From positions 560,094 to 598,604 of the forward strand of contig NZ_AZSU01000003.1 of the NCBI RefSeq assembly GCF_000511955.1: 38,511 nt of DNA. The letters run 5' to 3'. Origin of the DNA: [Clostridium] ultunense DSM 10521 (GTDB lineage: Bacteria > Bacillota > Clostridia > Tissierellales > Tepidimicrobiaceae). Position numbers and translations under genes: made by a program. Below the pieces are notes generated by a model, which ran no database searches, was not told the DNA's origin, and saw only the letters and a list, made by a program, of their open reading frames with translations. The stretch's first letter is position 1; each line of letters begins with the position of its first letter. Shown here one piece after another: positions 35,170 to 38,511 of the stretch.

Positions 35170-35198
35170 ACTTTAACATATTTTTAATTCCATGTAAA
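35170..35198 (-). promoter_or_regulatory. Promoter of the 13-gene Moco-linked operon
   Basis: The minus strand has TTTACA (35198-35193) and TAAAGT (35175-35170) 17 bases apart, ending about 33 bases before the aptamer-like structure. The start of transcription would be near 35163. Confidence 0.6.
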
Positions 35199-35335
35199 GT
35201 AAGAAAGCGGTCTTTAATGCCTTAAAATACAAAATCTTCCTATCCCTAGAAAGATGATTAATAAATGATTTAATATAGTCATTAAATATGCTAAAATATT
35301 ATCCATAGAGACTAGATCAGACGCGAGGTGTTTTA

Positions 35336-35845
35336 ATGAAGAATCTATTTTTAACTGGAAGAATTGGAATAGGAAAATCTACAGTTTTGAAAAAAGCGTT
35401 AAAAGAACTAAATCTACCTTTAGGAGGATATATTACAGAAAGAATATATGATGGATATTATAGAAAGTATATTGTTAAATCATTATATAATCCAGGAGAA
35501 GAGTATACAATTGTACGTGTTGACTCAAGGGATGACTCAAAAAAAGGATTTAAGGAATCTTTTGAAAAGGGCGTTGTTTCTATATTGGATAAAAGTCTTA
35601 AAAATAGGGATCTAATAGTCCTTGACGAATTAGGGTGTGCAGAAAATGATATAGATGTATTTACTTCCAAAATATTCGAGCTATTAGATAGCAATAAAAT
35701 AGTCTTTGGAGTTTTAAAGGATGATGATTGTAAATTTTTAAATGATATTAGAAATAGAGATGATGTTATAATAGTTATGATCACAGAGGAAAATAGGCAT
35801 TATATATTAGAAGAAATCATTGATATACTTAGAGGTTTTGTATAA
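35336..35845 (+). CDS. THEP1-like nucleoside-triphosphatase
   Basis: A 169-residue P-loop NTPase of the THEP1/NTPase_1 type. It starts MKNLFLTGRIGIGKSTVLKKAL (Walker A GRIGIGKST, residues 8-16), followed by GGYITERI, a segment conserved in THEP1, and Walker B-like LIVLDELGCAE (the catalytic Glu in LDE). THEP1 proteins hydrolyse NTPs in vitro; their physiological role is unclear. A related family (DUF2478) is found next to molybdate transport genes. The gene is divergent from the riboswitch-controlled operon and shares its intergenic region. The ATG follows GAGGTG; a TAAAAT at 35292-35297 may be its -10. It is ended by a strong hairpin. Confidence 0.82.
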   Translation: MKNLFLTGRIGIGKSTVLKKALKELNLPLGGYITERIYDGYYRKYIVKSLYNPGEEYTIVRVDSRDDSKKGFKESFEKGVVSILDKSLKNRDLIVLDELGCAENDIDVFTSKIFELLDSNKIVFGVLKDDDCKFLNDIRNRDDVIIVMITEENRHYILEEIIDILRGFV

Positions 35846-35848
35846 ATA

Positions 35849-35899
35849 AATAAGTTCCTTTTTCGGCGCCAGGCACCAAAAAAGGAACTTATTGTTTTT
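35849..35899. terminator. Strong bidirectional terminator with a GGCGCCAGGCACC loop
   Basis: A perfect 15-bp stem (35849-35863 with 35879-35893) carries a 15-base GC-rich loop containing GGCGCCAGGCACC, followed by TTTTT. The loop is far richer in GC than its surroundings and near-palindromic, resembling small intergenic repeats of other Firmicutes; that comparison is from memory. Confidence 0.88.
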
Positions 35900-36066
35900 A
35901 TAACACCAATGCTGCTATTGTTCCAAATATTAGTAATGGTATATTATAATGGATAAATGTAGGTATAACTGTATCACGAATATGGTCATGTTGTCCGTCT
36001 ACATTTAATCCTGCTGTTGGTCCTAAAGTACTATCGGAGGCAGGGGAACCTGCATCTCCAAGGGCT
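35898..36066 (-). pseudogene. Remnant of a NhaC/YuiF-type Na+/H+ antiporter (C-terminal 55 codons)
   Basis: The minus strand encodes [20 protein letters not shown], then [18 protein letters not shown] and a final hydrophobic segment ending AALVL before TAA (35898-35900). This is the C-terminus of Na+/H+ antiporter family proteins of the YuiF type, where [15 protein letters not shown] is highly conserved. An in-frame TAA lies directly before the first codon shown (GGATAA, about 36067), and no upstream frame continues the roughly 400 missing residues. So it is a decayed remnant, not a gene. Its stop codon lies within the terminator's T-tract, consistent with once using that terminator. Confidence 0.85.
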
Positions 36067-36373
36067 TATCCTAAGGGGACTCAAAAAAGTAAAGACTAAA
36101 GCAATGCTTACTTGCTACTTGCATGAATTTAAGGAAAATGGGCAATTGGATGTGTGAATGTGGAAATCTAGAAAAACGGACCTAGCCCATCCAATTCACA
36201 TTCTAGTTTGTGGGATTTTATAATTATTTTGTATAGTTTTGTAATTGTTTTTTCTAAAAATCGAAAAACACGATTTTCATAATAGTGAAAACCGTGTTTT
36301 ATTTACAAACTACATCTTCTAATAAAAGATGTTTAATTAAATCCAATGCCTAATTATATATTCAGTTTGCTGA
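36067..36373. other. Non-coding stretch with inverted repeats between antiporter remnant and YjiH gene
   Basis: No coding potential is seen. It contains a spaced inverted repeat (AATTGGATG at 36144-36152 and CATCCAATT at 36188-36196), a long AT-rich hairpin at 36265-36300 and a small 7-bp hairpin at 36312-36332. It probably consists of the decayed body of the antiporter gene plus the terminator region of the YjiH gene. Confidence 0.5.
36265..36300 (-). terminator. Probable terminator of the YjiH-type gene
   Basis: AAAACACG (36265-36272) pairs with CGTGTTTT (36293-36300), with an inner TTTTCA/TGAAAA pairing. On the minus strand it is followed by TTTTTCGATTTTT. It lies 74 bases after the gene's stop. 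Confidence 0.65.
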
Positions 36374-37672
36374 TTATAAAATTAAATGTAGTATTGGCGC
36401 TGCTATAAGTATAGATAGTATTACTCTTTCTACCCATATTATAATATAGTCTTTCATTGTAAGGGGTATTTCCGTAGCCATCATACATGGAATTGAGGCA
36501 GAGAAAAATAAAATTTCTGATACACTTACTATAGCAATAAGGAACCTAGTCATCATAGGCGCTTCTGTTACCAGCAATGCTGGCAGGAACATTTCAGCTA
36601 TACTTAGAGCATTTGCTTTTGCTGCCAATAGGGGTTCCGGAATACGTGTTAACAGGGTAAATGGATAGAAGATATAACCCACTATATCAAATAATGGTGT
36701 ATATTCCGCTAATACTATTCCTATTACTCCCACAGACATAAGCAATGGTCCTATTGATAAAGCCAATCGTATACCAGATTTGAAATTTTCTATAACACTT
36801 TCTGCTACTGTAGGTGCTTCATCAAAAGCCTTCATTCCTTCTTCTAAAGCCATTTTAGCCCTATTTCCTTCAGCCAATTTTTCTGGATACCCTTCTTGAT
36901 TATTATAATATATTTCTGGTTTTTTACTTAACGGATAAATTCGAGCTGTTATTGCTGTTACCACGAAAGTAATAATTAAAGTTAACCAAAAATATAATAG
37001 CCAATGGTCCATTAGACCTAAGGTTTTAGCCACAATAATCATAAAAGTAGCTGATACCGTTGAAAACCCTGTTGCAATTATTGCAGCTTCTTTCCCAGTA
37101 TATTTTCCCTCTTGATATACTCTATCTGTAATAAGTAAGGCTAGAGAATAACTGCCTACAAAAGATGCTACTGCATCTATTGCAGACCTACCTGGAGTTT
37201 TCCAAATGGGTTTCATTATAGGTTGCATTAGAACCCCAATAAATTCCATCAAACCGTAGTTAACTAAGAATGCGAGAAATATTGAACCTATTGGCACTAT
37301 TGTAGTAACGGATATTACTATTTTCTGATGAATAAATGGAATTACATCATCTCTCATTAAAAATCCTGGCCCTCTATTAAAAATTGCCATAAAGACAAAC
37401 ACAATACCTAACAATTTTATAAAGGAAAAAATAGTTGTAGTCTTATCCTTATTCCAAGTTTTATCTATAAATGGAAGTATTCCACCAATGGTAACTATTA
37501 ATCCCGAATATATTGGTCCATAATAAGGGATAGTTTGAATATAACTAACAATATGGTCTAATGGAATAGAGCTTTTTCCATTTACAGTGATAGGTACAAA
37601 GAACATAAAAACTCCAATTGCTGCATAGAGGATAAATTTAAATACTTTAATACCATCATACTTTTTTGCCAT
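36374..37672 (-). CDS. YjiH family membrane protein with nucleoside-recognition (Gate) domain
   Basis: A 432-residue multi-pass membrane protein with roughly ten hydrophobic segments. The N-terminal KVFKFILYAAIGVFMFFVP, the VNYGLMEFIGVLMQPIMKP gate helix, the FVGSYSLALLITDRVYQEGKYTG segment and EAPMMTRFLIAIVSVSEILFF are characteristic of YjiH/Gate-domain proteins. Family members are thought to be transporters, but the substrate is not established. It lies next to hutU on the same strand, and YjiH genes are often found with histidine-utilisation genes, so a role in histidine or urocanate movement is possible. A GGGGTG-like site precedes the ATG. Confidence 0.85.
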   Translation of the reverse strand: MAKKYDGIKVFKFILYAAIGVFMFFVPITVNGKSSIPLDHIVSYIQTIPYYGPIYSGLIVTIGGILPFIDKTWNKDKTTTIFSFIKLLGIVFVFMAIFNRGPGFLMRDDVIPFIHQKIVISVTTIVPIGSIFLAFLVNYGLMEFIGVLMQPIMKPIWKTPGRSAIDAVASFVGSYSLALLITDRVYQEGKYTGKEAAIIATGFSTVSATFMIIVAKTLGLMDHWLLYFWLTLIITFVVTAITARIYPLSKKPEIYYNNQEGYPEKLAEGNRAKMALEEGMKAFDEAPTVAESVIENFKSGIRLALSIGPLLMSVGVIGIVLAEYTPLFDIVGYIFYPFTLLTRIPEPLLAAKANALSIAEMFLPALLVTEAPMMTRFLIAIVSVSEILFFSASIPCMMATEIPLTMKDYIIIWVERVILSILIAAPILHLIL

Positions 37673-37767
37673 ACTATCACCCCTTTCAAGACTTTATTTA
37701 TTAATCATTTTGTAAAATAACATGCTCTTTTATTAATGAATTTTTTATTAAATTATTTGGTCTCCTT

Positions 37768-38511
37768 TTATCCGTTTTTTAACTTTATTAATTCATATTT
37801 CTCATCTACCAACTTTTTAATTAAATCCTCATCAGGTAGATATGGAATTGTAATATGGTCTGTATCCTTAAATTGGTTATTGTATTCAATAACAGTTTTA
37901 ATGGAATTTTCATTTCTTGCCCATGATCTTCTTGCTACTCCAACCATTGCATCCCAAGGCATTGCTGTCTTTAGTATATTATCTACCCTTTCACTTCCAT
38001 CTAATACCATACCAAATCCACCGTTTATTGCTTTGCCTATTCCTACTCCACCACCATTATGGAGGGCTACTAAGCTCATTCCCCTTGCTGCATTGCCTGC
38101 AAAACAATGGGTGGCCATATCTGCCATTATATTACTACCGTCTTTTATATTGGCTGTTTCCCTAAAGGGCGAGTCGGTTCCTCCTGTATCGTGATGGTCT
38201 CTTCCTAGCATTACTGGACCTATTTCTCCATTCCTCACCATTTCATTAAATTTAAGGGCTATTTTTAACCTTCCTAAAGCATCTTGATATAGAATCCTTG
38301 CTTGGGTTCCTACTACTAATTTATTTTCTTCTGCATCTCTTATCCATACCCAATTATCCCTGTCTTGGAATCTTCGATCTGGGTCTATACAGTCCATTGC
38401 TGCTCTATCCGTCTTTATTAAATCTTCTTGTTTGCCACTTAAACATACCCATCTAAAAGGACCGTATCCATAATCGAACAGCATTGGGCCCATTATATCT
38501 TCTACATAGGA
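37768..38511 (-). CDS. hutU: Urocanate hydratase, C-terminal part (continues beyond the window)
   Basis: Urocanase converts urocanate to imidazolonepropionate in histidine degradation, using tightly bound NAD+ as an electrophile. The 247 visible codons are open to the window edge (reading SYVEDIMGPMLFDYG at the edge), so the N-terminal part is outside. Hallmark segments are GYGPFRWVCLSG, LGRDHHDTGGTDSPFRET, DMATHCFAGNAARGMSLVAL, HNGGGVGIGKAINGGFGMVLDG and MPWDAMVGVARRSWARN. The methionine at 38493 is internal, not the start. It is followed by the YjiH gene after 95 bases with no clear terminator, so the two may be co-transcribed. Confidence 0.96.
   Translation of the reverse strand, partial: SYVEDIMGPMLFDYGYGPFRWVCLSGKQEDLIKTDRAAMDCIDPDRRFQDRDNWVWIRDAEENKLVVGTQARILYQDALGRLKIALKFNEMVRNGEIGPVMLGRDHHDTGGTDSPFRETANIKDGSNIMADMATHCFAGNAARGMSLVALHNGGGVGIGKAINGGFGMVLDGSERVDNILKTAMPWDAMVGVARRSWARNENSIKTVIEYNNQFKDTDHITIPYLPDEDLIKKLVDEKYELIKLKNG

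Noticed and set aside
34941-35200. Possibility that the leader is an FMN, c-di-GMP or cobalamin riboswitch
   Set aside because: I did not find hallmark cores of those classes (no FMN six-stem junction sequences, no GEMM core, no B12 box), whereas CTCCGAG and GCCTCC...GGAAAGGAG fit the Moco motif better.
36144-36196. Spaced inverted repeat as a possible transposon end or operator
   Set aside because: Only 9-bp arms with a 35-base spacer in a decayed region; no target duplication or neighbouring gene start to support either idea.
1-38511. CRISPR arrays, tRNA or rRNA genes
   Set aside because: No regularly spaced direct repeats and no tRNA- or rRNA-like segments were noticed on either strand.

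Overview
The window is AT-rich DNA from an endospore-forming, anaerobic low-GC Firmicute. Gene order and sequence character suggest the Clostridia/Tissierellia, but the genus cannot be fixed from the sequence alone. Support comes from the heat-shock/translation block with CIRCE control (dnaK, grpE, hrcA, hemW, lepA), the sporulation genes spoIIP and gpr, a T-box leader, ECF-type transport and SLH surface proteins.

Left part (1-17.7 kb) is mostly conserved housekeeping on the minus strand. The order in the direction of transcription is gpr, spoIIP, lepB, a small membrane protein, lepA, hemW, then hrcA-grpE-dnaK behind a sigma-A promoter and a CIRCE operator. dnaJ should follow dnaK, but only its first 29 codons remain (209-298). 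rpsT is on the plus strand and convergent with comEC-holA; a 31-codon membrane peptide gene sits just upstream of comEC. An AlaX-type alanyl-tRNA editing protein, a double P-loop ATPase and a DegV protein follow.

At 17.8-20.7 kb a complete sigma-A promoter and T-box leader (probable isoleucine specifier ATC) drive a multi-pass transporter and a metal-dependent amidohydrolase.

The most interesting part is 20.7-35.2 kb, a 13-gene minus-strand unit with short gaps or overlaps throughout. It starts at a sigma-A-like promoter, a leader closely resembling a molybdenum-cofactor (Moco/Tuco) riboswitch, and an intrinsic terminator. It ends with mobB and a bidirectional terminator. It encodes two SLH surface proteins, lipoproteins and membrane-anchored proteins that together carry about nine or ten copies of a domain resembling the sulfite-oxidase/YedY Mo-binding fold (PF00174-like) without the Mo-ligating cysteine. 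It also encodes a polyferredoxin/FMN membrane protein, an FMN-domain protein, an exported phosphodiesterase-type lipoprotein, and a full ECF transporter (S, T and two ATPases). Working hypothesis: a surface system that captures, processes and imports molybdopterin-type cofactor (or a related pterin/flavin), controlled by Moco itself. The alternative is a flavin-based extracellular electron-transfer chain. A THEP1-like NTPase is transcribed divergently from the same intergenic region.

The right edge (35.8-38.5 kb) has a decayed Na+/H+ antiporter remnant, a YjiH-type membrane protein, and the C-terminal part of urocanate hydratase (hutU), which runs off the window.
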